In this document: positions 36,039 to 43,275 of the stretch, piece by piece
How positions within the stretch are numbered: position 1 is the stretch's first letter
How the letters are laid out: each line of letters begins with the position of its first letter
Source: Ruminococcus_C callidus
GTDB taxonomy: Bacteria; Bacillota; Clostridia; Oscillospirales; Ruminococcaceae
NCBI RefSeq assembly: GCF_049562855.1
Contig: NZ_CP186925.1
Location: 1,922,001-1,986,000, forward strand
Direction: 5' to 3'
DNA length: 64,000 nt
Program-made: the position numbers and the translations under genes
Notes under the pieces: model-generated
The model's database searches: none
Told to the model about the DNA's origin: nothing
The model's input: the letters and a program-made list of their open reading frames with translations, nothing else

Positions 36039-36773
36039 TCAATATTTCAAAAGTGCCAGCCTTTTTTCAAGCTGGTCAATGGGTGTGCCTGTAACAGATT
36101 CTGCTGATGCAGATACTTTGGATAAGAATGCAGATAGATTCTTCGATTTGGAATAGGTCATTGCGGTCAGTGTATCTTCTTTTTCTTCTTCATCCGGTTC
36201 TTCCTCTTTGGGAACAACAGGCATTTTCTTCTCTGCAAACAGAATTCCGTCCACAAATCCCATCTCATGAGCCTTTTTTGCATTGAGCCATGTTTCATCG
36301 GACATCAGCTTTGCAATCTTGTTTCTGCTGAGGTGGGACTTGGTTTCGTAGGCGTTGATAATGCTCTCTTTGACTTCATCGAGCAAGATGATAGCTTTTT
36401 CCATATCTGCCTTGTTTCCCATAGCACAAGTGCTGGGATCATGGATCATCATTAGGGCAGTTGGTGCAATTAAAGTTTCATCGCCTGCCATTGCCACAAC
36501 AGAAGCCGCTGATGCAGCAATACCGTCAATTTTCACGGTAACCTTGCCTTTGTGATTTTTCAGCATGGAATAAATCTGACTTGCAGCAAAAACGTCGCCG
36601 CCCGGCGAGTTCAGCCAGACTGTCAGATTTCCGCTGACTTTTGAAAGTTCGTCACGGAAAAGGGCAGGTGTCACTTCATCGCCCCACCAGGTATCTTCCG
36701 AAATAGGTCCGTTAAACAAAAGCTCTGTTTCTGATGTATCTTCGTTTTTTACAAAGTTCCAGAATTTCTTCAT
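36039..36773 (-). CDS. Head maturation protease, ClpP-related (prophage B)
   Basis: This 244-aa serine protease has the ClpP fold: WLNSPGGDVFAASQIYSML, the nucleophile Ser in GIAASAASVVAMAGD, and the His in MMIHDPST. It processes capsid protein during prohead maturation. The C-terminal 70 residues are acidic then basic, typical for prohead proteases. It overlaps the portal stop by ATGA. Confidence 0.93.
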   Translation of the reverse strand: MKKFWNFVKNEDTSETELLFNGPISEDTWWGDEVTPALFRDELSKVSGNLTVWLNSPGGDVFAASQIYSMLKNHKGKVTVKIDGIAASAASVVAMAGDETLIAPTALMMIHDPSTCAMGNKADMEKAIILLDEVKESIINAYETKSHLSRNKIAKLMSDETWLNAKKAHEMGFVDGILFAEKKMPVVPKEEEPDEEEKEDTLTAMTYSKSKNLSAFLSKVSASAESVTGTPIDQLEKRLALLKY

Positions 36774-38026
36774 TCGGTTTCTTCTTCCTTTTCTTGATTT
36801 TGATTTGCAAATGCCCCTGCATCTGCGAGTTTTGTAAATGAACCATTTACAAGATAGAGATTTCCGCCCAATTCGTCAGGGATCATATTCATATCTTCCA
36901 GTTCACGAATATCATTGGCGGACATCCAGCCGTTTTGTCTTGCTGTGGCATAGCCTTGCATACGGCTCGCATAATCACCACGCAAAAGCCCCTCAACATT
37001 GAACTTGATGAAATACTTGCCTTTCTCTGAATCTGAAAGTAATGCTTTCATAAGTCCTTGTTCCCAGCGAACAATCCATGGGTCAAGGCTGTATTTCACG
37101 AAATCAAGGGATAAATGCTCTACGTTACTGAATGTTGCATGGTCAAGGTCGCCGATCATATGGAGCGGCACTCTGTACATTCTTGCAATTTCCTCAATCT
37201 GAAATTTACGGGTTTCCAGAAACTGAGCCTCGTTGTTCGGAATTGAGATCGGCGTAAACTTTACGCCTTCTTCCAGAACAGCGACTTTATGTGCATTTCT
37301 TCCGCCATAGGCTCTGTGCCATGCATCTCTTAATTTATCGGGATTTTTGATTACTCCAGGATGTTCTAACACACCGCTTGGATTTGCGTTGTTTCCGAAG
37401 AAAGATGCCCCATAATCCTCACAGGCGATAGAAATGCCGATCGCATTTTTCGCAAGTGCAATCGGCGAATATCCCACCAGGCCATCATATCCAAGTCCGG
37501 GAATATGGAGAACTTCATCAGCGTAGAGAACGATATCACCTTGTTCTTTCAGGTTCGGATTTGCTTCATCATAACGGCTGTAAATATATATCAAGCGGTT
37601 TTTCTCATCACGGTCAACCTTCATTTTATCCGGCATCAAGGGATACAGTCCGATAACATCACCTCTGCCGTTTCGGATGATCTGTGCATAGGCATTACCG
37701 TAAATCAGCAAATGGGACATTAAGGTTTCTCGGAAAACAAATGATGTCATTTCCGGATTTGGCTGATCGTGGAGCAAAAAATAGAGCGGATGCTGCGGCA
37801 CTCGCTCTTTTCCATTATCGTTGTATTTGTATAAGTGCAGCGGCAGTTGTGCGATAGCCTCCGACAGAACCCGCACGCAGGCATAAACCGCAATATGCTG
37901 CAGGGCTGTTCTGTCGGTAACACGTTTACCACTGTTGGCTCGTCCAAAGAAATATGTGTAGGACGGCGAATCGTAGCTGTTGGTCGGCTTATCTCTGGAC
38001 TTGAATAGTCCTGTAAAAATACCCAT
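36770..38026 (-). CDS. Phage portal protein, HK97 family (prophage B)
   Basis: This 418-aa portal protein forms the dodecameric DNA channel. It contains the family features HIAVYACVRVLSEAIAQLPLHLY, ADEVLHIPGLGYDGLVGYSPIALAKNA in two adjoining parts (ADEVLHIPGLGYDGLVG; YSPIALAKNA), and RMYRVPLHMIGDLDHATFSN. The start at 38026 follows AAAGGAG. The plus-strand moron promoter begins 17 bp away on the other strand. Confidence 0.94.
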   Translation of the reverse strand: MGIFTGLFKSRDKPTNSYDSPSYTYFFGRANSGKRVTDRTALQHIAVYACVRVLSEAIAQLPLHLYKYNDNGKERVPQHPLYFLLHDQPNPEMTSFVFRETLMSHLLIYGNAYAQIIRNGRGDVIGLYPLMPDKMKVDRDEKNRLIYIYSRYDEANPNLKEQGDIVLYADEVLHIPGLGYDGLVGYSPIALAKNAIGISIACEDYGASFFGNNANPSGVLEHPGVIKNPDKLRDAWHRAYGGRNAHKVAVLEEGVKFTPISIPNNEAQFLETRKFQIEEIARMYRVPLHMIGDLDHATFSNVEHLSLDFVKYSLDPWIVRWEQGLMKALLSDSEKGKYFIKFNVEGLLRGDYASRMQGYATARQNGWMSANDIRELEDMNMIPDELGGNLYLVNGSFTKLADAGAFANQNQEKEEETE

Positions 38027-38042
38027 AAGAATCACTCCTTTC

Positions 38043-38072
38043 TTGACTTTGAGGGTTGGGGTGTGGTATAAT
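38043..38072 (+). promoter_or_regulatory. Promoter of the terL-portal moron (prophage B)
   Basis: TTGACT, 18-bp spacer ending GTGG, TATAAT, reading away from the portal gene into 38171-39532. The sequence style matches the prophage A cargo promoter at 4315-4344. Confidence 0.75.
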
Positions 38073-38170
38073 ATACTAAACTAAACAGAATGTAGGGTAG
38101 AAACTCTATAAATCGTGCTTTGTTAATTTGGTAAATTCTAATATCTGGGGTATGGTGGTGAAAGTACAAG

Positions 38171-38365
38171 ATGAATGCAAACTATCTCAAACTTGAAAAA
38201 GGTAAGCAGATTGGAATACGTAAAAGAATACTAAAAGGAAATAAGTATTATTGGTATTCATATGCTGTTCAAAAAGTTAATGATATATATATCGTCTATG
38301 AGCATGAAATTGCAGAAGATAATATTTGTATGGAAATTGATGAGTATGAAAATATTTATCAATAA
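38171..38365 (+). CDS. Small hypothetical protein (moron, prophage B)
   Basis: This 64-aa protein (LKLEKGKQIGIRKRILKGNK..) has a basic N-terminal half with many Tyr and an acidic end. I do not recognise a family. It is AT-rich, oriented against the late operon, and about 100 bp downstream of a strong promoter. GGTGGTGAAAG may be its ribosome binding site. Confidence 0.5.
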   Translation: MNANYLKLEKGKQIGIRKRILKGNKYYWYSYAVQKVNDIYIVYEHEIAEDNICMEIDEYENIYQ

Positions 38366-38366
38366 C

Positions 38367-38498
38367 TATAAATGAGCATGCACCGTCATTTTGCACAACA
38401 ATTCCCAACCATTTATGCTCTCTCTGCAATTAAAAACGGGATTATCATGTGAAATTATGGCATATTTTTGTGCAAGTCGCTGGAAATGCTCATTTATA
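38367..38498. repeat. 132-bp element with nested inverted repeats
   Basis: Perfect 13-bp inverted repeats TATAAATGAGCAT / ATGCTCATTTATA bound a 106-bp core. Inside them a second perfect pair, TTGCACAA / TTGTGCAA, lies about 10 bp in. The TA-initial ends recall MITE-like elements, but the nested pairing would also fold as RNA. It fills the gap between two moron genes. Confidence 0.55.
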
Positions 38499-38598
38499 CT
38501 AAAGTAAAATATGAAATGCTATACAGCTGATCTGATGGGCATTAACCATTTACATCGCAAAAATTCCGGTGATTTTTACAGAAAGTGAGAATGCAAGA

Positions 38599-39372
38599 GT
38601 GAGAAAGAACATCATTCATCATCTTTTTTCTATAGCAGCTTTATGTGCTGTTGTTTTTACAAATACAATCTGGCTGACAGGCTGTGTTATTTATGACAGT
38701 AAAGATTTAGCAAAATTTGCGAAAGAGCAGCTATACGAAAAGTATGGAGAAGAGTTCGAAGTGAAAACTATCATGGATTCTCATCGAACAATTGCATATC
38801 CAGTAAATGATCCTGATTTATTGTTTGAGGTGTATAGCCTGATTGAAACACGTGGCGGAAAAGATGATTATATTCAATCGATCATTGGAGACCAATACAA
38901 GAAAATCGTGGAAAAAACCTTCGCCGATGTCAATTTGTATTTTTACATTGATGTAGATGTTCCGAGCATTCCGTTTAAAGAAAAAGAAATCAAGAATACG
39001 AATATCACAATTGAAGAATACAATGATGAGATGTCTGCATATAGCATTCATCCAACAATTGTTTTATATTTATCTTCTGATTTTTTAGATTGTTACAGTA
39101 ATGAGGAATTATATTCCTATATTCAAAGCATTGTTTCTGATACAAATCTTGATTATTTAAGGATTGATTTTATATTACTGGAGGATGAGAAAACTGTAGA
39201 AGAATATTATAGCGAGTATCCCTCCCTTTCTTGTAATTCAAGTCTAATTGGATTTCTGGACGAAAAGTATGAGCGAGTGGCACAAGGTGCCGAGCAAGGT
39301 ATTTGGAAAATGAGTATTGATGAATTTAATCAAAAAATGGAGGAGATTAGAGAAGATGAGTTATACAGATAA
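38599..39372 (+). CDS. Putative lipoprotein (moron, prophage B)
   Basis: The protein has a basic start (VRKNIIHH read from a GTG at 38599), a hydrophobic stretch and the lipobox LTGC. It then has about 225 mostly acidic residues predicted to be extracytoplasmic. I recognise no domain. A longer GTG start at 38569 is possible. It sits in an AT-rich, opposite-strand cargo block between portal and terL, so a surface role in the lysogen, such as blocking superinfection, is a reasonable guess only. Confidence 0.65.
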   Translation: MRKNIIHHLFSIAALCAVVFTNTIWLTGCVIYDSKDLAKFAKEQLYEKYGEEFEVKTIMDSHRTIAYPVNDPDLLFEVYSLIETRGGKDDYIQSIIGDQYKKIVEKTFADVNLYFYIDVDVPSIPFKEKEIKNTNITIEEYNDEMSAYSIHPTIVLYLSSDFLDCYSNEELYSYIQSIVSDTNLDYLRIDFILLEDEKTVEEYYSEYPSLSCNSSLIGFLDEKYERVAQGAEQGIWKMSIDEFNQKMEEIREDELYR

Positions 39373-39532
39373 GGAAATGCAGATTTCCACACAAATTGCA
39401 TATATGAATATTACTCAAGATCAAATTAATGAATATTTAAAAGATCATAACGGAGAATATCCGACCATTCAAGAAATTCCAGTTTGCAAAGATAATCAAA
39501 CCTATAACACCAGCATATCCCTCGTATCATAA
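39356..39532 (+). CDS. Small hypothetical protein overlapping the lipoprotein (moron, prophage B)
   Basis: This 58-aa frame starts at ATG 39356 within the end of the lipoprotein gene. Its last 31 bases overlap the convergent terL 3' end. It contains QDQINEYLKDHNGEYPTIQE. No family recognised; coding status is uncertain because the overlap with terL is unusual. Confidence 0.4.
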   Translation: MSYTDKEMQISTQIAYMNITQDQINEYLKDHNGEYPTIQEIPVCKDNQTYNTSISLVS

Positions 39533-41093
39533 ACCGACTCATCAGAAACGCATCCACAGCGGATTGCACGGTCAAGAGCCATGATCATGGCAACCGCACC
39601 GTCAATCTTCTCTGTGGATTTTTCTTTATCCGGCTTGATATTTCCGGCAGGGTCACGCCTGATGAAAATGTTATCCATCATCCACCGAAGAACAGGGTGC
39701 CCGTTGTGGGCAAGGGTCTGTTCAAGCGTTAATTTCATCAGTTCTTTGGTAGGCGGTGACATATCTTTGTAGCCTTGCCCGAATTGTACCATCGTGAATC
39801 CAAGTCCCTCCAGATTCTGTGACATCTGCACTGCACCCCAACGGTCAAATGCAATTTCTTTGATGTGAAACTTCTGTCCCAGCTCATCGATGAAGTTCTC
39901 GATAAAACCATAATGGACAACATTGCCCTCCGTAGTTTTCAGGTATCCTTGCCGTTCCCATACATCATATGGAACATGGTCACGTCTTACTCTGAGGGGC
40001 AGTGTTTCCTCCGGCAACCAGAAATAGGGCAAAATATAATAATGTTCATCGTCTTCAGTTGGAGGAAATGCCAAAACAAAAGCTGTAATATCCGTTGTGC
40101 TGGAAAGGTCAAGTCCACCGTAGCAGATTCTTCCTTCCAGTTCAGATTCATCAAAGGCAACCTTGCATTTGTCCCACTTTTCCATTGGCATCCAACGAAC
40201 AGCCTGTTTTACCCACTGATTCAAACGCAGTTGCCGAAAGGCGTTCTCTTCGCCGGGAGTCTCCTTTGCAGAATTACACGCAGCCACCACCTTATCCATT
40301 CCAATGGTTTTATCCAGACTTGGGTTTGCCTTTTTCCACACCTTTGGGTCAGTCCAGTCCTCGGATTCATCTGCTCCATAGATAACCGGATAGAAAGTCG
40401 GATCATGCTTTCTGCCTTCCAGAATGTCCTTTGCTTTTTGGTGAACTTCATAGCAGATGCTGTTGGTGTCCGTTCCGGCAGTGGTAATCAGGAAGTACAA
40501 AGGCTGCATTCTGGCATCGCCGGAGCCTTTGGTCATAACATCAAAGAGCTTTCGGTTCGGCTGCGTGTGAAGTTCATCGAACACGACCCCATGGATGTTG
40601 AAGCCATGTTTGGAATAAGCTTCAGCGGAAAGTACCTGATAAAAGCTGTTTGTTGGTGTGTATACAATTCTTTTTTGTGCAGTAAGTATCCGGACTCTTT
40701 TCATCAAAGCCGGACACATACGAACCATATCTGCGGCAACGTCAAAAACAATCGAGGCTTGCTGTCGGTCTGCGGCACAACCATAGACCTCCGCTCGCTG
40801 TTCTCCGTCACCACAAGTTAATAGCAGAGCGACGGCAGCTGCAAGCTCACTCTTGCCATTTTTTTCGGAATTTCAATATATGCTGTATTAAATTGCCGAT
40901 AGCCGTTCGGTTTCAAGATTCCGAACAAATCACGGATAATCTGTTCCTGCCAGTCCAGCAGTTCGAATTTCTTTCCTGCCCATGTGCCTTTGGTGTGGCT
41001 GAGGCATTCAATAAAAGAGACAGCATAGTCTGCCGCCTTTTTGTTATACTTGGAATCCTCCGCCATAAAACGGGCCGGTTTAAATCTTGCCAT
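39502..41093 (-). pseudogene. terL: Terminase large subunit, interrupted by a one-base frameshift at Walker A (prophage B)
   Basis: The N-terminal part (MARFKPARFMAEDSKYNKKAA.. from ATG 41093, GGAGGTGAG upstream) reads to YIEIPKK and then shifts frame at a run of seven A (minus strand; T-run 40859-40865). With one more A the frame would give IPKKNGKSELAAAVALLL, the ATPase Walker A region. The remaining sequence is intact to 39502, including FLITTAGT, the DLSSTTDITA nuclease-region motif and AFDRWGA. The fragments are 40818-41093 and the frame ending 39502. Either a real mutation, recoding/slippage at A7, or a sequencing error. Confidence 0.88.
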
Positions 41094-41110
41094 TGTTCTC
41101 ACCTCCAAAC

Positions 41111-41136
41111 AAAAAAGACCTGCCAAAAGCAAGTCT
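41111..41136 (-). terminator. Terminator/attenuator hairpin in the terL leader
   Basis: On the minus strand AGACTTGC, loop TTTTG and GCAGGTCT (8 bp, one G-U) are followed by six T. This lies between the promoter at 41202-41230 and the terL GGAGG, which follows the T-run by a few bases. It would stop transcripts before the packaging and structural genes unless antitermination occurs. Confidence 0.65.
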
Positions 41137-41201
41137 GCATCATTTATTTTAACGCCCTCAAGGGGCAGTTTTGTAATCGAGATTCCATTCCCATTGTAAC
41201 C

Positions 41202-41230
41202 ATATTACCATACAAATTCAAAGATTGCAA
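41202..41230 (-). promoter_or_regulatory. Island promoter copy 1 (upstream of terL)
   Basis: TTGCAA, 17-bp spacer ending TATGG, TAATAT on the minus strand. One of six near-identical promoters in 41,200-45,970. GCCGC precedes the -35 as in copies 3 to 5. Confidence 0.75.
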
Positions 41231-41275
41231 GCGGCTAAATGAACAGAAAAAACGCCGAAATTTCTGTGATTTCTT

Positions 41276-41288
41276 GTGTATCATACAC
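41276..41288. promoter_or_regulatory. Palindromic operator-like site 1
   Basis: GTGTATCATACAC lies 45 bp upstream of the copy 1 -35 hexamer. The same palindrome recurs at 41702, 42261 and, with one change per arm region, 44937. Confidence 0.6.
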
Positions 41289-41300
41289 GAACCCAAATCA

Positions 41301-41329
41301 GGTGTACGACCACCAGAGCCTTTCGGCTC
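41301..41329 (-). ncRNA. Twin-hairpin element, variant copy
   Basis: Downstream of the 74-aa gene (minus strand) two adjacent hairpins occur. One has a GAAA tetraloop (GAGCC/GGCTC) and one a TCGTA loop (GGTG/CACC). Loops match the copies at 41812-41848 and 42373-42405 while stems differ in a compensating way, indicating selection for structure. Confidence 0.5.
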
Positions 41330-41357
41330 CGGATTGTGGGATTCGGTTTTGGATGAA

Positions 41358-41582
41358 TTAGTTGTACTGTTTCAGCAGGATCGCCAGTGCAGTTTCAGTT
41401 TCTTCATCCTCCGGCGGAATATCCATGCCCCGGTCGAAATTGAACACCGTTTTGCCATTCCGCCGCAGGGAGATTTTCGAGGCTCTGCCTTCCTCATATC
41501 CAAAAGTGGAAGGCTCCTCGTAATGTTTCACCCAGTAGTGAAAAGTGCTCGTTCCTACCTGAATTGTTCCTTCTGTCCACAT
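41358..41582 (-). CDS. Small DUF7678-like protein (accessory island)
   Basis: This 74-aa protein (MWTEGTIQVGTSTFHYWVKHY..) has the pattern W-x-EG ... FGYEEGRASKISLRRNG seen in small mobile-element proteins annotated DUF7678. It ends with an acidic helix. GGAGG precedes the ATG at 41582, and it has its own promoter (41629-41657). Function unknown; the Arg/Lys-rich strand suggests nucleic acid or protein binding at most. Confidence 0.7.
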   Translation of the reverse strand: MWTEGTIQVGTSTFHYWVKHYEEPSTFGYEEGRASKISLRRNGKTVFNFDRGMDIPPEDEETETALAILLKQYN

Positions 41583-41628
41583 TGTTTTTTCCTCCAGTTT
41601 TCGTTGCTTTTGCCTCTTGGCATGATGT

Positions 41629-41657
41629 ATATTACCATAAACCAAAAGAGAAGTCAA
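41629..41657 (-). promoter_or_regulatory. Island promoter copy 2
   Basis: TTGACT, 17-bp spacer ending TATGG, TAATAT on the minus strand, driving the 74-aa gene. Closest to the sigma-A consensus of the six. Confidence 0.8.
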
Positions 41658-41701
41658 CGAAAATTTCGGCATATTCTGCACAAAGAGGAAGGCAGAAAAT
41701 T

Positions 41702-41714
41702 GTGTATGATACCA
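41702..41714. promoter_or_regulatory. Palindromic operator-like site 2
   Basis: GTGTATGATACCA, nearly the same palindrome, 44 bp upstream of the copy 2 -35. Confidence 0.55.
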
Positions 41715-41736
41715 ACAAAAAAAGCAAGCTCCACGT

Positions 41737-41849
41737 CGCCCTGTGTGGGGCATTTGTGAGAAAGGGAAAACCACTCGGAGGAAACAAAACCACGCCGGAC
41801 AGGGCAACACAGCGGCTGTACGAGCCGCAGCCCCTTGATTCAGGGGCTG
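41737..41849 (-). repeat. 113-bp intergenic repeat with twin hairpins, copy 1
   Basis: Almost identical to 42297-42405. On the minus strand it opens with hairpin AGCCCC..GGGGCT and hairpin GCGGC-TCGTACA-GCCGC, then a conserved stretch containing GTTTCCTCCGAGTGG and a final GCCCCACACAGGGC. It fills the space between the 68-aa gene stop and the next operator and promoter. Confidence 0.7.
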
Positions 41850-41869
41850 CTTGGAGCGTGCAGGGAAGC

Positions 41870-42076
41870 TTATCGTGTGATTTTGAAATCGCCGTAGTAG
41901 AAGTGGTTTTTCCTGATGTAATCCGTCATCCAGTTTTCGGCTTTTTCAAAGTCGTCAAACTCTTTGATCACCAGCCATTCCTGTTTGCCAGGGTCGTAAA
42001 TGTGAATCCCATTTTCCACCCTTTCGGTTGCTGTTCCTGTTACCGTCAACGCTTTTACTTTCCATGTTTTTGCCAT
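41870..42076 (-). CDS. Small hypothetical protein (accessory island)
   Basis: This 68-aa protein (MAKTWKVKALTVTGTATERV..) looks like a small beta-hairpin fold with a following helix (FDDFEKAENWMTDYIRKN). I recognise no family. It has the shared 76-nt leader and its own promoter (42187-42215), so it is transcribed as a single-gene cassette. Confidence 0.65.
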   Translation of the reverse strand: MAKTWKVKALTVTGTATERVENGIHIYDPGKQEWLVIKEFDDFEKAENWMTDYIRKNHFYYGDFKITR

Positions 42077-42082
42077 TGTGTG

Positions 42083-42158
42083 TTCCAGCCTCCTAAAATC
42101 CTGTGTCGGCATACCCGTTCGCCTCGGGCAGCATCCTGCCTCGGCTCAGGGCATCCGT
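42083..42158 (-). ncRNA. Structured 76-nt 5' leader, copy 1
   Basis: It lies between promoter copy 3 and the 68-aa gene and differs from the leader at 44765-44840 by only 3 of 76 bases. Predicted fold on the minus strand: outer stem CGGATGCCC with GGGTATGCCG (one bulged G), then GCC/GGC, then an inner GGCAG-GATG-CTGCC hairpin. The AGGAGG ribosome binding site is the 3' end of the element. Could be a regulatory RNA. Confidence 0.55.
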
Positions 42159-42186
42159 TTTTTTGTTTTTCCCTTGCGGTAACTGT

Positions 42187-42215
42187 ATATTACCATACTT
42201 CCGGAGGGATAGCAA
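42187..42215 (-). promoter_or_regulatory. Island promoter copy 3
   Basis: TTGCTA, 17-bp spacer ending TATGG, TAATAT on the minus strand, driving the 68-aa gene. Confidence 0.78.
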
Positions 42216-42260
42216 GCCGCTAAACGTACAGAAAAAACGATGGAATTTCGGCACTTTCTT

Positions 42261-42273
42261 GTGTATCATACAC
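42261..42273. promoter_or_regulatory. Palindromic operator-like site 3
   Basis: GTGTATCATACAC, identical to site 1 and again 45 bp upstream of its -35. Confidence 0.6.
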
Positions 42274-42296
42274 CAACGAAACAAGAGCCCTTGTGC

Positions 42297-42405
42297 CGCC
42301 CTGTGTGGGGCATTTGTGGGAAAGGGAAAACCCACTCGGAGGAAACAAAACTACGCCGGACATGGCAACACAGCGGCTGTACGAGCCGCAGCCCCTTTCG
42401 GGGCT
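42297..42405 (-). repeat. 109-bp intergenic repeat with twin hairpins, copy 2
   Basis: Near-identical to 41737-41849. On the minus strand it begins with AGCCCC-GAAA-GGGGCT and GCGGC-TCGTACA-GCCGC just downstream of the acidic 113-aa gene. The first hairpin may terminate that transcript. Confidence 0.7.
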
Positions 42406-42430
42406 TTGGTCTTGGGTTGTGGGTTTTGGG

Positions 42431-42772
42431 TTACCGTCCGGTCTGGCACTCCCATTCAAATTCGCAGGCGTTTTCGTACTCCTCATCGAAAAGGGCATCG
42501 TCATCGATTTCCTTTTCCGTAAAGTCGATGCTGTCGATTTCCTCGCAAACCGTGTGGAGACTTTCGGCATCTGCCTTTGCAAGGCTTTCTGCGTTTTCCT
42601 CAACCCATGCGGTGAACTCCTCGTTGTCCATCCTGTCCTCGTTTTCAATCTCCAGTTCGTATTCGTAGTCCGCATCGAACCAGGTGATGACCGCCTTTGT
42701 GATTTCGGTTCTTTCGTTCCAGTCCGTTCTGTTTGCCATTGCTCTTGCCTTTGCGATTCCGTATGCTACCAT
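42431..42772 (-). CDS. Highly acidic 113-aa protein (accessory island)
   Basis: By hand count 35 of 113 residues are Asp or Glu against 9 Lys/Arg, giving a net charge near -26. Acidic runs include EYELEIENEDRMDNEE and EKEIDDDALFDEEYE. I recognise no family. Such composition is seen in DNA-mimic inhibitors (anti-restriction or anti-CRISPR proteins), an inference only. GGAGG precedes the ATG at 42772 and promoter copy 4 lies 46 bp upstream. Confidence 0.65.
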   Translation of the reverse strand: MVAYGIAKARAMANRTDWNERTEITKAVITWFDADYEYELEIENEDRMDNEEFTAWVEENAESLAKADAESLHTVCEEIDSIDFTEKEIDDDALFDEEYENACEFEWECQTGR

Positions 42773-42817
42773 TGTGTTTTTCCTCCGTTTTTGGTTGTTT
42801 TCCCTTTCGGTAACTGT

Positions 42818-42846
42818 ATATTACCATACCTTTTGGCGTATAGCAA
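42818..42846 (-). promoter_or_regulatory. Island promoter copy 4
   Basis: TTGCTA, 17-bp spacer ending TATGG, TAATAT on the minus strand, driving the acidic 113-aa gene. The expected upstream palindrome is degenerate here. Confidence 0.78.
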
Positions 42847-42906
42847 GCGGCTAAATGTACAGAACATGAGACGATATTTTCGCTGTATATTTGGTGGATC
42901 TGACAC

Positions 42907-42935
42907 TGGATAAACTTGCTTTTCTATGGTAAAAT
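42907..42935 (+). promoter_or_regulatory. Possible plus-strand promoter
   Basis: TGGATA, 17 bp ending TATGG, TAAAAT followed by ACAGTACAATGG, the same style as the island promoters but on the opposite strand. It would give a short transcript ending at the hairpin 42982-43010. The 300-bp gap 42773-43074 otherwise holds only promoter copy 4. Confidence 0.35.
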
Positions 42936-42981
42936 ACAGTACAATGGAAAAGGCATCTCGGAAAATCGCAGCCACCAACCA

Positions 42982-43010
42982 AGCCCCGCACAGTTCGCCT
43001 GTGTGGGGCT
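42982..43010. terminator. GC-rich hairpin, likely terminator
   Basis: AGCCCCGCACAG pairs with CTGTGTGGGGCT around TTCGC (one mismatch) and is followed on the plus strand by GGTTTT. It lies downstream of the zinc-ribbon gene (-), and could end either that transcript or a short plus-strand RNA. Confidence 0.5.
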
Positions 43011-43074
43011 GGTTTTGACTTTGGGCAGTTTTTCGGCAAGTGCTCTGAAAGCCCACACAGGGCAAACAGGGCGG

Positions 43075-43275
43075 TTACATGGGGAACTTTCGGTGCATTA
43101 CAGACAGGATTTTCTCCCGTTCCTCCTTGGAAACGCCGATGCTTTCCAGTGCCTGCCGAATGCCGCAGTCTGGGCAAATGGGCGTTTGGTTGTCCGTTCT
43201 GGAAAGTGCCGACACACCGGAGTAGGGTTTTCCGCAAAGTGGGCAGACTGCCGAAACTGACTTATCCGTTTTCAT
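43075..43275 (-). CDS. Zinc-ribbon protein (accessory island)
   Basis: This 66-aa protein has two CxxC knuckles, CPLCGKPY and CPDCGIRQAL, about 19 residues apart, then a helix with KEEREKIL. It is a small zinc ribbon of unknown function, common in mobile elements of Clostridia. Its start overlaps the end of the gamma-glutamylcyclotransferase-like gene by 14 bp, with GGAGGTG upstream, so the two are co-translated. Confidence 0.78.
   Translation of the reverse strand: MKTDKSVSAVCPLCGKPYSGVSALSRTDNQTPICPDCGIRQALESIGVSKEEREKILSVMHRKFPM

Noticed and set aside
40818..41093. Treating the terL N-terminal fragment as a separate small gene
   Set aside because: Its sequence is the exact N-terminal continuation of terL and ends at Walker A because of a one-base homopolymer difference.
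41702..42405. CRISPR array suspected from regularly repeated intergenic sequence
   Set aside because: Repeats are long, few, separated by real genes, and have no unique spacers of constant length; no cas genes are present.
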